A DNA stretch of 64,000 nt from a virus, in the IMG/VR virus record IMGVR_UViG_3300046791_000470, positions 1-64,000 of that record; one strand, written 5' to 3'. Positions 33,881-43,299 of the stretch are shown in pieces. Under the pieces are notes generated by a model. The model made no database searches. It worked only from the letters and a program-made list of their open reading frames with translations, and was not told the DNA's origin. Both the position numbers and the translations under genes were made by a program. Each line of letters begins with the position of its first letter. Position 1 is the first letter of the stretch.

Positions 33881-34507
33881 TCAGGCGAGCTTGACGAGCA
33901 GGGACTTGTAGCTCGCGGCGGCGTTCTGGAACGTCGTGAGCGCCGTCGTGATCGCCGTCGCCGCCGCCCCGCCGCCGGGGATGGTGCCCACCGCCGTGCT
34001 GATCGCCGCCACCAGCACGCCGAGCTGCGCGAGGAACGTGGTGGTCAGGAGCGCCTGGTGGGACGCGGACTCGTCGCCGAGCTTCACGAGCCCGCCGGCC
34101 GCCGCGATCACCGCGTCGCCGCCGCCGCTCACCAGGATCCGGATCGTGCGGCCCGGCTCGACCACGAGCGCCACGTCCTGGGGGTTGGCGACCGCCTCGT
34201 CCGGCGGCGGCGTCCCCTCGTCCCAGACCTGCGCGAGGATGCGCGCGCCGGCGTTCCAGTCCCCCTCCGGGATCCCGATTAACACCCAGTCGTCGACAGC
34301 GACCGGGCAGTAGAAGCCGAAGCCCGCGCCGCCGTACGCCGTGGGCAGGGAGACCGTCTCCTCGGCGCCGGCGATCGTCGTCACGTCGCAGTAGATGCCC
34401 TTCGCGGTCACGTTCACCGCGGTCACGATCGCCAGCGTCGTCCACGTGCGCGGATCGATGCCCGGCCTCGAGACAGCTTCGCCGATGCGCAGCGGATCGA
34501 TCGTCAT
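33881..34507 (-). CDS. baseplate spike/assembly protein (gpV-like)
   Basis: 208 aa; ATG 34507 overlaps the hub stop (ATGA). An OB-fold-type N-terminal half (YGGAGFGFYCPVAVDDWVLIGIPEGDW) and an Ala/Gly-rich C-terminal stalk are typical of gpV/gp45-like baseplate assembly proteins. It should sit at the tip of the tail tube. Confidence 0.65.
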   Translation of the reverse strand: MTIDPLRIGEAVSRPGIDPRTWTTLAIVTAVNVTAKGIYCDVTTIAGAEETVSLPTAYGGAGFGFYCPVAVDDWVLIGIPEGDWNAGARILAQVWDEGTPPPDEAVANPQDVALVVEPGRTIRILVSGGGDAVIAAAGGLVKLGDESASHQALLTTTFLAQLGVLVAAISTAVGTIPGGGAAATAITTALTTFQNAAASYKSLLVKLA

Positions 34508-36621
34508 GGGACGCCGAACTCCTCGTCCTCGTCGGCCCTGGCCTTGCCCACGGACACGGTGGGCTGGAGGTTCCGCGGGCGCGTGGGCTTGTCGCAGTTC
34601 GCGAGCGGACCTGCCTTGATACAGCCGGTTACGTTGCCCGCGTCGTAGTCGCCGAAGTTGTGATTTTCGGGCGCGGGTTCCTCGATCATCCGCGCGTTGA
34701 GGATCGAGGAGCTGCTCACCGGCGTGACCTTGGCCTTGTTGTGATCGCCCGCCTTGTCGACGGGGGCGGTCCGCACGATGCGCTTCTTTGGGATCTCCTG
34801 CGCCATCACGCCATGGCGCGGCACGATGTAATTCTGGAACGCGATCGAGGTGCGGATGCCCGTGGACCACTCGTACTCGACGCCCGAGACCTGGTAGACG
34901 GCGAGCAGCTCGTGCACCGCGCCGCGCGCGAGCGCGACCAGCGCGCGCGCCACCAGCCGATCGCCGAGGCGCCGGTGGAGCACGTCCACCTCCTCCGAGA
35001 ACGTGCGCCGCGCGGCGTCGTTCACCTCGGACACGACGGGCGCGATCGAGCGCAGCGCCGTCGCGTCCACCACGAACTCGATCGGCTCGGTGGGGCGCAG
35101 GCGCAGGATGTCCGGATCGGTGTTGTCGCCGCCGAACGTCGCCAGGTTCCGGGTCTCGGCCTGGCCGCCGGTCTCGCCGCGGCCGATCTCCTCGTAGATG
35201 CCGTGTGCGATCCGCGTGAGCTGCTCCACCGATCGCACGCCGTACATCGGCACGCGGAGCACCTCGTCGGCGCCCTTGGTCTTCGCGGTCACGGTGTCGG
35301 TGGTGGGCCACTGCCCGAAGATCAGCCGCTGCTTACCGGCCGCGCGATCGTCGTACGAGATGCACTGGATGGTAGGGACCACGGCGCCGGCGAACTTCCG
35401 CTCAAACGAGAGCCGCTTCACGTCGCGGCCATACACCAGCCGGCGGATCCGGATCGACTCGCTGCCGACCTGACGCGCGAGCCCGCCGGCGAACGGCGTG
35501 GCGATCGTGGAGCGCTTCGAGGCGATGTCGAAGATCCGCCGCACGGGCCGGATCCACAGCGTGGAGCCGACGATCTGAGGCATCGCGCCGACGATCGTGC
35601 AGTAGTTCGTGATGAGGTCCCAGTAGCTCGTCTTGTTGCCGGTGGACGGCGTGGAGCTCGAGCCACCGCCGGCGGCCTTCTGGCGCACGCGCGTCATGCC
35701 CTCGGCGTCGCCCGGGGACGGCACCTCGCCGTCCTCCCACTCGGCGGTGTCGACGGCGACCGCCATGCGGAGATCCGCGTCGGTGCCCATCGTCCGGAGG
35801 ATCTGCTGGACCACCTCGTGGATCGGCTTGGTGAGATCGAGCGCCGAGATCTTGGCGGGCGGCGGCTTGCCATCGATGAGGATGCCGCGGATGTCCCGGC
35901 CCTTGATCTGGATCGTCGAGCGCCCCTCGTCGAGGTCCACGCTCCACGTGTCGGCGGTCCCGTAGAACAGCAGGGTGGCGTTGTTGACGCCGGCGCGGCC
36001 GGTCACCGGGTCTACCTGATCTGTCGTCGTCTTGAGGATCGAGAACGGGCGCCCGGTCGGATCCTTGTCGCCACGCATGCCGCGCGCGTAGTCGTCGGCG
36101 GACACCGTGCCGAGGTGGATCTCGACGCCCACGGCCCGGATCATCCGCGGGTCCACCGGGAACTCGAGGAAGTCGAACACGAGCGTGAAGGTGGCGGCGG
36201 TGCGGATGTGCGGCAGCGTGAACACGCCGCGCTTCGGAACGCGGTTGGCGATCACCGTGAAACGATCCGTGCCGTACGTGAGCGGCACGCCGTCACCCGG
36301 CCGGCCTGGGATGTCGCCGCCGGTGACCGCCGGAGAGTCGTTGCCCGGCAGCCCCACCGCCGAGAACTCCGGCCGGGTCTCGTCGAGCTCGGCCAGCGCG
36401 TCGTTCGCGATCGCGCGCGCCACGCCGATGGTCACCGTCGGCTCGTGGACGCCGCGGCGCGGGCGCTTGCCCTGCTGGGCACGGCTCTCCTGCGTCGTGG
36501 CGTCGATCTGGCGCGCCGTGACGGACTCGCCGGTGCCCGAGATCTGGAGGCTCTCGTCGAAGCGGATCGTGAGCTTCACGACGCAGCTCGGGAACCACGA
36601 GTTGTCCAGCGGGTTCATCAT
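34504..36621 (-). CDS. baseplate hub protein (large, gp27-like region)
   Basis: 705 aa. ATGA overlap with the upstream gene. Phrases STIQIKGRDIRGILIDGKPP, KPIHEVVQQILRTMG, SYWDLITNYCTIVGAMPQIVGSTLWIRPVR and RRLVYGRDVKRLSFERKF are typical of phage late-control D/hub proteins. The ends carry the phrase EPTVTIG (N-terminal) and QPTVSVG (C-terminal), also present in the neighbouring 36618-37856 gene. Confidence 0.65.
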   Translation of the reverse strand: MMNPLDNSWFPSCVVKLTIRFDESLQISGTGESVTARQIDATTQESRAQQGKRPRRGVHEPTVTIGVARAIANDALAELDETRPEFSAVGLPGNDSPAVTGGDIPGRPGDGVPLTYGTDRFTVIANRVPKRGVFTLPHIRTAATFTLVFDFLEFPVDPRMIRAVGVEIHLGTVSADDYARGMRGDKDPTGRPFSILKTTTDQVDPVTGRAGVNNATLLFYGTADTWSVDLDEGRSTIQIKGRDIRGILIDGKPPPAKISALDLTKPIHEVVQQILRTMGTDADLRMAVAVDTAEWEDGEVPSPGDAEGMTRVRQKAAGGGSSSTPSTGNKTSYWDLITNYCTIVGAMPQIVGSTLWIRPVRRIFDIASKRSTIATPFAGGLARQVGSESIRIRRLVYGRDVKRLSFERKFAGAVVPTIQCISYDDRAAGKQRLIFGQWPTTDTVTAKTKGADEVLRVPMYGVRSVEQLTRIAHGIYEEIGRGETGGQAETRNLATFGGDNTDPDILRLRPTEPIEFVVDATALRSIAPVVSEVNDAARRTFSEEVDVLHRRLGDRLVARALVALARGAVHELLAVYQVSGVEYEWSTGIRTSIAFQNYIVPRHGVMAQEIPKKRIVRTAPVDKAGDHNKAKVTPVSSSSILNARMIEEPAPENHNFGDYDAGNVTGCIKAGPLANCDKPTRPRNLQPTVSVGKARADEDEEFGVP

Positions 36622-37856
36622 CGGTTGGCGTCCAGCGCCGGGATGATGACGATGGTCCCCGCGGGGGCCGTGTTCGAGTCGAGGGCGTTGAACAGCCGGA
36701 TGCGCGCCGCCTCCTCCGGGGTCCCGTAGAAGCGCATCGAGAGCGCCTGGCAGTCCTCGTCCTGCTTGAGGAGCACGATCGCGATCACGTGCGCGTCCAT
36801 CTCGCGGAGCGTGTCGTAGCGCTGGCGCGCGGCCAGGTGCTTGACGGAGCGCGCGGCGCGGACCGACTGTCGGATCGCGCACGCGGCCTGGATCATCTTG
36901 CCGATCGGGACCGTCAGGAGGTCCGCCGGATCCTCCACCGCCGTCATCGCCGCGTAGGAGAGCCCGTCGAGCTCGCCGATCAGCGTGGCCGCCTCGTCGC
37001 GCACGAGCGAGCTGATCGACATCAGCCGCCGCAGCGCATCGGCCGTGCCGGTCACGCTCTCGATGCGGGTCCGCGCCGCCTCCTGCGCCCGGAGGATGCC
37101 GCGCTTGATCCGACCCACGCGGTTATCGATCCGGTCCGCGAGCGACGGCTCGAGGTCCACGCCGTCCAGGGCCGTCTTGTCGTAGAGGTTCGTGAACGCG
37201 GCGGACATCCGCTGCGAGAACTCCAGCGATCCCGTGCCGACGCCGCCGAGCGCCGGCACGCCGGCGTCCTCGTCGCGGCCGATCCACTTGAACTTGATCG
37301 TCCACTCGCAGTCGTGCGCCGTGAGCCAGTTCGGGACGAACTGCTCGATGCGGCCGACGCGCACGATGTGGCGCCACTGCACGCGGAGCACCTGCCCCTT
37401 GAGCGCGATGTCCTCGAACAGCGCGACTACCTCCTCCGTCGTGCGGAGCCGGCTGTTGTCGACGCTGATCGCCTCCACGCCGTCCACGATCTCGGACGCC
37501 GCCTGGCCGACCTCGACCATGCGGGCGCTCGTCTCGCCGATGAACCGCGTTTTCCAACACCCCTTGATCTCGGTCGGGTCCCACTTCCCGCCGAGCGCCT
37601 GCTGGCTGGTCTGGGAGAATCCGGGGTAGTCGGTCTCGTCGATCCGGTGCGAGATGCCGAACGCGACGCCCTTGTAGGGAAGCGCGCGCTCGGTGAGCCG
37701 CACGGTCCGCTGATCGGGGCCGGTGAGTTCCTTGAACGTGAAGGCGGCGGCGCCGTTGTCGGTCTGGCCGTAGGCGCGGCCGACCGTGACCTTTGGGATC
37801 TTCTGGCCGGTCCCTGTGGCCTGGCCGATCGTGACGGTGGGCGTGCGTCCGGCCAT
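36618..37856 (-). CDS. tail protein with LysM-like C-terminus
   Basis: 412 aa. N-terminal TPTVTIGQATG and PKVTVGRAYG, then a beta domain (LPYKGVAFGISHRIDETDYPG, CEWTIKFKWIG). The C-terminal ~60 residues (LKQDEDCQALSMRFYGTPEEAARIRLFNALDS, GTIVIIPAL) look like the LysM-type/gpX proteins that bind the tail tube to the hub. It is coupled to the hub gene by an overlap. Confidence 0.55.
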   Translation of the reverse strand: MAGRTPTVTIGQATGTGQKIPKVTVGRAYGQTDNGAAAFTFKELTGPDQRTVRLTERALPYKGVAFGISHRIDETDYPGFSQTSQQALGGKWDPTEIKGCWKTRFIGETSARMVEVGQAASEIVDGVEAISVDNSRLRTTEEVVALFEDIALKGQVLRVQWRHIVRVGRIEQFVPNWLTAHDCEWTIKFKWIGRDEDAGVPALGGVGTGSLEFSQRMSAAFTNLYDKTALDGVDLEPSLADRIDNRVGRIKRGILRAQEAARTRIESVTGTADALRRLMSISSLVRDEAATLIGELDGLSYAAMTAVEDPADLLTVPIGKMIQAACAIRQSVRAARSVKHLAARQRYDTLREMDAHVIAIVLLKQDEDCQALSMRFYGTPEEAARIRLFNALDSNTAPAGTIVIIPALDANR

Positions 37857-37859
37857 GGA

Positions 37860-39497
37860 TCACCGCATCGAGTAGAGCGGCCGGAGCCCGCTGTCGAGGC
37901 GGCGCTCGCCGAGCGCGGCGAGCTCGTCGCCGAACGCGACCGCGACGCGCCCGCCGTCGATGCCCTCGGGGAAGTTGTTGTTGATGTCGAAGCTCGAGCC
38001 GCGGAAGTCCTGGTAGACCGCCGCCGCCGGCTTGCCCTCGGGGTCCTTGCCGCTGCCGGCCACCTTGGCTTTCGTCCCACCCCCCATGTCGATGTAGTCG
38101 ATCTTCAGTCCTGGGATCTGGTTGATCGCCCAGATCACGCCGTTCAGCAGCGCCACGAGGCCGATCATCACCTTTTCGACTACCCACATCAGCTTGTCCA
38201 TCCACCAGGCGAACATCAGCAGCGTCACCAGCAGCGCGCCGCCGAGGATCGCGAGGATCGGCTTGATGGCCTCGAACAGCTTCCCGAGGACGCCGAACAC
38301 CATCATCGCGATGTTCTTCATCTTCTCGATGAGCGGCCCGAGGACACTCACGAACATGTCGCGAATGCCAAAGACGTTGCGGCGCAGCAGCTCGAACGCG
38401 GCGATCACGATGCTGATCACCAGGCCGATGACGCCGAGGCGCCCCACCACCGTGCTCAGGATGCGCATCATCGGCCCGCCGGCGGAGGCGAACATGCCGA
38501 TGCCTGGATTGGCCGCCTTCGCGGCGAAGTAGTCCATGCCGCCGGACGCCGCGGCCTTGCCGGCCATCATCCGGTTTGCGCCGCCGATCACCTGCTTGCC
38601 GCGATCGAGGAGCCCCATCGAGCCGCCGGGCATGAAGACGTTGGCCGCCTTCGCGGCGAGCATCAACGCGAGGTAGGTCTTCGCGAGCCCGACGACGATT
38701 CCCATGTGCTCGGCGAGGAAGCGGCCGATGCTGGCCGTGATCGGCTCGATCGCTTTGAACGCCGAGGTGATCTCGTTGAGGATCATCGTCACGGCGGGCA
38801 TCAGGTTCTTGTAGAGCGTGCCGATCATCGAGCTCCACGCGCTCGCGAGCCCGCGCCGGACGGCCAGCATCTCCTTGTGCATGGCCAGCGCGCGCCCGTC
38901 GATCAGGTTGGCGCCGCCGAGGGTCTCCGTCTTGATCTTGCGCAGCCGCTCCGCGCCGCCCTGCAGCATCTCCATCATCTGGCCGGCCTGCGTCGCCGGG
39001 ATGTTGAAGCTCTTGATCAGGTCGTGGATGTGCAGCCGGCCGGCCTTCGCGGCGTCGGCCATCTGGTAGAGCCGCTGCTCGGGGCCGGCCTTCACGCTCA
39101 CCCCGAGCCTGGTCATGAGCTGGGAGAGGGTCTGCGACTGCGTGCCGGCCATGGCCAGCTTCGCCGAGAGCCTCGACATGCTGAGGATCGTTTTCTCGGC
39201 CGCCTCCTGACCGATCCCGCTGCTCTCGAACATCTCGAACATCGAGTGCGCCGAGGACGCGGCCATGCCGGTCATGGCGTGCACGCGGCCGACGGCCTGG
39301 TAGAGCCGATCGGTGTCCTGGATCGCGGTGCCGACCTGCCAGATCCCAGCGAGCCCGCCGACCGCGCCGCCCCACGCGCCGACCGCCCCGAAGCCCTTGG
39401 CCAGCCGATCGGCGGCGCCGGCGAGCCCGTTCAGCTTGCGCGTCCCGTCCTCGGCGCCCTCGATCTTGATCCGCTGGTTGAGCTCGGTCTCGGTCAT
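37860..39497 (-). CDS. tail tape measure protein
   Basis: 545 aa. Helical N-terminus with repeated Ala/Met-rich segments, several hydrophobic segments (LGVIGLVISIVIAAFELL, LLVTLLMFAWWMDKLMW) and a soluble C-terminus. Its position directly after the tail chaperone pair identifies it. At about 1.5 angstrom per residue it predicts a short tail of about 80 nm. Its start overlaps the upstream stop. Confidence 0.85.
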   Translation of the reverse strand: MTETELNQRIKIEGAEDGTRKLNGLAGAADRLAKGFGAVGAWGGAVGGLAGIWQVGTAIQDTDRLYQAVGRVHAMTGMAASSAHSMFEMFESSGIGQEAAEKTILSMSRLSAKLAMAGTQSQTLSQLMTRLGVSVKAGPEQRLYQMADAAKAGRLHIHDLIKSFNIPATQAGQMMEMLQGGAERLRKIKTETLGGANLIDGRALAMHKEMLAVRRGLASAWSSMIGTLYKNLMPAVTMILNEITSAFKAIEPITASIGRFLAEHMGIVVGLAKTYLALMLAAKAANVFMPGGSMGLLDRGKQVIGGANRMMAGKAAASGGMDYFAAKAANPGIGMFASAGGPMMRILSTVVGRLGVIGLVISIVIAAFELLRRNVFGIRDMFVSVLGPLIEKMKNIAMMVFGVLGKLFEAIKPILAILGGALLVTLLMFAWWMDKLMWVVEKVMIGLVALLNGVIWAINQIPGLKIDYIDMGGGTKAKVAGSGKDPEGKPAAAVYQDFRGSSFDINNNFPEGIDGGRVAVAFGDELAALGERRLDSGLRPLYSMR

Positions 39498-39767
39498 TTC
39501 TTCCTCGCGTTCTCAGCAGCTTGGCGTTCTTCGTCGAGGATCTCGTCCAGCGCTTCGATCCATCCCAGCACGGTCACGGTCGGGGTGTTCTCGATCACCG
39601 CCATGTCCTGGCGCCCGTAGCGTGCGAGCCAGGCCGTCCGCTTGTTGATCCGTCGGATGTACTGGCCTACGTCGTTGCCGTACTGCCGCACGAACTCGAT
39701 CGCGTACAGGGGGCCGAATGGCACCCTGATTCGGTTTACGCTCGGGTCCGCCGGCTCTTGAGAAAAA
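39494..39767 (-). CDS. tail assembly chaperone, frameshift-extended part (GT-like)
   Basis: This open frame has no good start of its own; GTG 39724 is a weak alternative. It continues from the upstream chaperone if the ribosome slips by -1 on a run of five T. Content is helical (IEFVRQYGNDVGQYIRRINKR, LGWIEALDEILDEERQAAENARKK). G/GT-type frameshift pairs sit exactly here, between tail tube and tape measure, in many phages. Confidence 0.6.
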
Positions 39768-40155
39768 CCTGCTGGGAGTTCTCCGACGGCGCGGCGATGT
39801 CCGCGTAGCCCTGCATGACGAGCGAGCGGATCGCCGGGTGCATCTGCGACCACAGCGAGTCGAGGCCGCCGTCGTGCGAGCGGACCTCGAACTCCTTGCC
39901 GTCGGCGTTGATGACGCCCGCGATCGAGGCGCGGCTCAGCTCGTAGGGCACCTGGATCGCATCGCCCTTGGCGCGGGACGCGGCGTGCTTCTCCTCGAGC
40001 GGCTTCAGCAGCTTGAGGAGGATGGTGCGCAGCTCGCCGTAGGTCTCCGTGGAGCTCTGCGGATAGAGCTCCTCGGGGATGTCGAACTCCTCGAGCGCGC
40101 GGGGGGCCCCGGATCGGTCGGGGATGGGAAGTGCGGTGGGGCGTGCGGTGGACAT
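39736..40155 (-). CDS. tail assembly chaperone (G-like)
   Basis: 139 aa. Lies between the tube and tape measure genes, as tail chaperones do. A small, mostly helical protein (TYGELRTILLKLLKPLEEKH, DSLWSQMHPAIRSLVMQGY). Its C-terminal end contains the slippery T run that would extend it into the next frame. Confidence 0.65.
   Translation of the reverse strand: MSTARPTALPIPDRSGAPRALEEFDIPEELYPQSSTETYGELRTILLKLLKPLEEKHAASRAKGDAIQVPYELSRASIAGVINADGKEFEVRSHDGGLDSLWSQMHPAIRSLVMQGYADIAAPSENSQQVFLKSRRTRA
39763..39769 (-). other. candidate -1 frameshift slippery site
   Basis: On the minus strand the codons read GTT TTT CTC. A slip by one base inside the T run lets TTT re-pair and opens the frame of the 39494-39767 part, 27 bases before the chaperone stop. 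The sequence is not one of the best canonical heptamers, so efficiency is uncertain. Confidence 0.5.
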
Positions 40156-40205
40156 GGTGATTTCTCCTTGCCGGCGTGGGTCGCGGCCGGCGGCGCGTTG
40201 GTGCC

Positions 40206-40643
40206 TCAGCGCGAGATGACGGCGGCGTCGCTCGCTTCGTACGAGAGCGTCATCCGGCCGTACTCGGTGCGCCCGCCGATGGTGAGCGGGATGTCCGAGA
40301 AGAACGCGTCGGGGACGTTGATCATCGCCCGATCGCCGTTGGGGAACTGCAGGACCGTCTTGAACCCGATCCGGACGCTGATGTTCCGGTTCTGCGCGCG
40401 GGTCTTGATGGCCTCGGCCAGCTCGAGCGCCTCCTGGCCCTCGAGATCGATCTCCATGCGGCCGGACACGCCCGAGAAGAACTCGTCATACCGAGGGGCG
40501 GTCTCGCCCAGGTACTCCTCGTTCTTCAGCGTGAACTTCCACGTGAAGTCGCACGACTTCACGGCGGTGACGTTGAGTACCGCCTCGTTGTCGACGGTGA
40601 CGGTGATTTCGGTGTCCTGACCGGAGAGGCGTGGGCTGGCCAT
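40206..40643 (-). CDS. tail tube protein
   Basis: 145 aa, with GGAGGA upstream of ATG 40643. Phrases VTAVKSCDFTWKFTLKNEEYLGE, FFSGVSGRMEIDLEGQEALEL and GGRTEYGRMTLSYEASD match the beta-barrel tube proteins of contractile tails. It follows the sheath region and precedes the chaperone. Confidence 0.75.
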   Translation of the reverse strand: MASPRLSGQDTEITVTVDNEAVLNVTAVKSCDFTWKFTLKNEEYLGETAPRYDEFFSGVSGRMEIDLEGQEALELAEAIKTRAQNRNISVRIGFKTVLQFPNGDRAMINVPDAFFSDIPLTIGGRTEYGRMTLSYEASDAAVISR

Positions 40644-40666
40644 GATGTGAGTCCTCCGAAACGACG

Positions 40667-40709
40667 TAGGGCGCGCTCTGCGGCCGACTGCCGCGGGGAG
40701 CGCGCCCTA
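40667..40709. terminator. strong inverted repeat, candidate terminator or processing hairpin
   Basis: 12-bp perfect arms, TAGGGCGCGCTC at 40667-40678 and its complement at 40698-40709, with a further GCGG/CCGC pairing in the 19-nt loop. It lies between the 55-aa gene and the tail tube gene. No T run follows on either strand, so it may tune tube expression relative to sheath rather than stop transcription. Confidence 0.5.
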
Positions 40710-40767
40710 TCCCTGCTCGTGTGAGTGGTGCGGCGCTGTCGATCGGACGCCCCGATCTGCGGTCAGG

Positions 40768-40935
40768 CTACCGCTCGGCCGCCGGCTGCCGCAAGGCGCC
40801 GCGCGGGCGCCAGTCTCCGCTCGGCCCGTCCACCAAGAGCTCGACGGCCATCGCCCGAACGGCGCGGCGGTGGCGCAGCCGGCGGAACCAGCCGGCCCAC
40901 CGGGGCTCGCGCTCGAGGAAGTCCGCCCGGCTCAC
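40768..40935 (-). CDS. 55-aa protein in the tail operon
   Basis: GTG 40935 overlaps the stop of the upstream gene (GTGA), and the frame runs to TAG at 40768. Basic, Trp- and Arg-rich N-terminal half (SRADFLEREPRWAGWFRRLR). The coupling and codon pattern support a real small gene. The role is unknown. Confidence 0.5.
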   Translation of the reverse strand: MSRADFLEREPRWAGWFRRLRHRRAVRAMAVELLVDGPSGDWRPRGALRQPAAER

Positions 40936-41240
40936 GAGTCGACGTGGACGATTTCGCTCAGGCAGACCACGGCGTTCGTGCCGCCCTCGCGGATCACCGA
41001 GACGGCGGTGCGCGTGGCGATCGCGGCGATCTCGACCACGCCGCCGGGCGCCAGGTAGTGGCTGCCCGCGGTGGCCACGGCGGCGATGTTAACCAGATCG
41101 CCGGGGGTCACGATCCGGAACCAGATGCCCGCCGCCGGGGACGCTGCCAGCCGGTACTGGCGCTTGCCCATCGCGAGCGCGATCTCCGAGGCGGAGGAGC
41201 CCGCCGTCGCGACCGCCGAGGTATCGAGGGAGAAGATCAT
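40932..41240 (-). CDS. small beta-rich structural protein
   Basis: 102 aa from ATG 41240, 8 nt after the sheath stop. Alternating short hydrophobic strands (LVNIAAVATAGSHYLAPGGVVEIAAIATRTAVSVI) suggest a beta-sandwich. Located between sheath and tube, where decoration, tail-terminator or chaperone-like proteins may occur. Confidence 0.5.
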   Translation of the reverse strand: MIFSLDTSAVATAGSSASEIALAMGKRQYRLAASPAAGIWFRIVTPGDLVNIAAVATAGSHYLAPGGVVEIAAIATRTAVSVIREGGTNAVVCLSEIVHVDS

Positions 41241-41248
41241 GGGGCTCC

Positions 41249-43255
41249 TTACGCGGACGCGTCGGTGATGTCGATGACGCCGAGGCCGATCCGCGCCTGC
41301 TGCACGATGGTCCGTGCGATCGGGATCATCTCGACGGCGTACTTGACCACGAAGATGCCGGCCTGCTCGGTGGCCGGGGTGTTGCCGCTCTTGGCGTCGA
41401 CGATGAACGCCCGGATGCGGGCGGCGCCCTTGTTGGGCACCGACGCCATCCCCATGAAGAACCCGTGGAGGCCGGTCGTGATCTGGTCCTTGAACTGCTC
41501 CGAGACCGGCTCCTTGCTGAAGGGCAGCAGGAACGCGGCCACCGAGTCCTCGACGAAGAACGAGAACCGGCGGACGTTGATCTCCTTCTCGCCGGCCTGC
41601 AGCGAGCGGGTCACGCCGCTCTGGAAGATCCGGCCGACCTGGCGATCGTTGCGCGGACCCATCACGCCCGACCGCTTCAGCGCCTTGTACGCCTCGATCC
41701 CGAGGCCGGTCACGCCGCGCTGGATGCCGAGGGTGAGCGCCATCGTGGTCTTCACGGGGTCGCGTGCCTGGCCCGGATCGCGCTCCGGCACGAGCTTGCT
41801 CATGATCGCGCAGGCCCACGAGGCCGAGGGCGTGTCGAGGATGCCGTCCGTGTAGAGCAGCCCGTCCGCGCCCTTCACGGAGATGCCGACGGCCTCGCGA
41901 ACGAACGTCGTGAGACCGGGCCAGCAGTAGATCCCCTCGCGGTAGCGGTTCGAGCCGACGCCCACGCCGGTGTCCGCGATCGCGGTGGCCAGCACGAGCG
42001 TGTCGAGGGGCGGCGAGAACACCGCGATCCGGCCCACGCCGTTCGCCTTCTGGGCGAGCGCGTGCGCCTTCAGCGTGGTGTCGATCGTCGTGGAGCTCCG
42101 CGAGCACCACACGATGTTGACCTCGCGCTCGGGGAGATCGTCGTCGATCAGCGACTCGATCGCGGTGACGTACAGCGCGTCGAGGGCCGAGCTGTTCACG
42201 GCGTTGGCCGCCTGGACGGCGGCGGTGTAGACGATGCCCGTCGTCGGCGCGCTGCGGAGCGCGAGCCCGGACAGCGGATCGGCGCCCTGCGCGGTCAGCG
42301 CCTCGGGGACCGTCACCGGCGTCAGGTTCACGTCCACGGCGATCGACGCGTCCAGCGCGCGGACCGGGATCCGGTAGCCGGCCTGCGTCCCGATGTGATT
42401 CTCGCCGCCGGTGTCGGCGCACTCGGCCGGGTGGATGCGCCACGGCTGCGCGGTGCCCGTCGTCCAGTCGAACGAGGCCCCGTTCATCTTCTCGACGACG
42501 ATCGCCGTAGCGCCGGTGACCGACCGGACGCGGTAGGTATCGGCGTTCGCGCCGAGCGCGCCCGCGCCGTCGATCACGCCGAGCACGAGGATGTCCCCCA
42601 CCTGGACGCCGGTGTTGATGCCGTCGGGGCGAAGCCGCGTGGTGAACAGGCCGCCCGCGGAGCTGAAGGACTGGAACGCCGCGGGCGCGCCGGCCGCCGT
42701 GATCGCGCCGTCGACGCCCGACGCGAACTCGCCGAGCTCGGAGAACTGGACGCGCTGCGCGAGGTGGACGCGATCGGATCCGCTCACGAACTCGCGCCCG
42801 GCGGTGACGACGCCGCCGACGAGCGGCACGACCGGCGATGGGTCCGTGGCGCTCGTGTTCGTGGGCAGCTTCCGCCACACCCGGGCGCCCTGCGAGCTGC
42901 ACAGGTTGATCGCCACGATCACGAGCCGGGCGAACGTCTTGTTGACGGTGTCCAGGAAGCCGGATCCGCCGTCGCCGCCAAACTCGCCGATCGTCGAGTC
43001 GAAGCCACCGAACCGATCGCGCAGGTCCTGCCCCGAGAGCACCTCCGTGGGCTGGGGACTGGTGGAGACCACGCCGTTGCTCGTGATGGCGACGGCGTGG
43101 GTCATGTCGGCGAACTCACCGACGCAGCACGCCACGCCGGCGCTGATGCCGTCGATGGTGCCGGGCGGATCGCCATCGACCGTGACGACACCCTCGATCT
43201 CCTGCAGAACCTCGATCGAGGGGAAGTCGCTATAACGACGCGTGAACCCAGCCAT
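41249..43255 (-). CDS. tail sheath protein
   Basis: 668 aa, with GGAGG upstream of ATG 43255. The C-terminal region (INVRRFSFFVEDSVAAFLLPFSKEP, FFMGMASVPNKGAARIRAFIVDAKSGNTPATEQAGIFVVKYAVEMIPIARTIVQQ) is the conserved sheath core. The middle holds the variable outer domain. Its presence shows the tail is contractile. Confidence 0.9.
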   Translation of the reverse strand: MAGFTRRYSDFPSIEVLQEIEGVVTVDGDPPGTIDGISAGVACCVGEFADMTHAVAITSNGVVSTSPQPTEVLSGQDLRDRFGGFDSTIGEFGGDGGSGFLDTVNKTFARLVIVAINLCSSQGARVWRKLPTNTSATDPSPVVPLVGGVVTAGREFVSGSDRVHLAQRVQFSELGEFASGVDGAITAAGAPAAFQSFSSAGGLFTTRLRPDGINTGVQVGDILVLGVIDGAGALGANADTYRVRSVTGATAIVVEKMNGASFDWTTGTAQPWRIHPAECADTGGENHIGTQAGYRIPVRALDASIAVDVNLTPVTVPEALTAQGADPLSGLALRSAPTTGIVYTAAVQAANAVNSSALDALYVTAIESLIDDDLPEREVNIVWCSRSSTTIDTTLKAHALAQKANGVGRIAVFSPPLDTLVLATAIADTGVGVGSNRYREGIYCWPGLTTFVREAVGISVKGADGLLYTDGILDTPSASWACAIMSKLVPERDPGQARDPVKTTMALTLGIQRGVTGLGIEAYKALKRSGVMGPRNDRQVGRIFQSGVTRSLQAGEKEINVRRFSFFVEDSVAAFLLPFSKEPVSEQFKDQITTGLHGFFMGMASVPNKGAARIRAFIVDAKSGNTPATEQAGIFVVKYAVEMIPIARTIVQQARIGLGVIDITDASA

Positions 43256-43299
43256 GGCGTGTGCCTCCGTGTAGCGGGCCGCCGGCGGGGCGCGCGCCG

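Noticed and set aside
36789-39620. A 943-codon open frame on the plus strand opposite the hub and tape measure genes
   Set aside because: High GC opens long frames in the opposite strand. It has the Arg/His/Leu-rich shadow composition, while the minus frames carry recognisable phage proteins.
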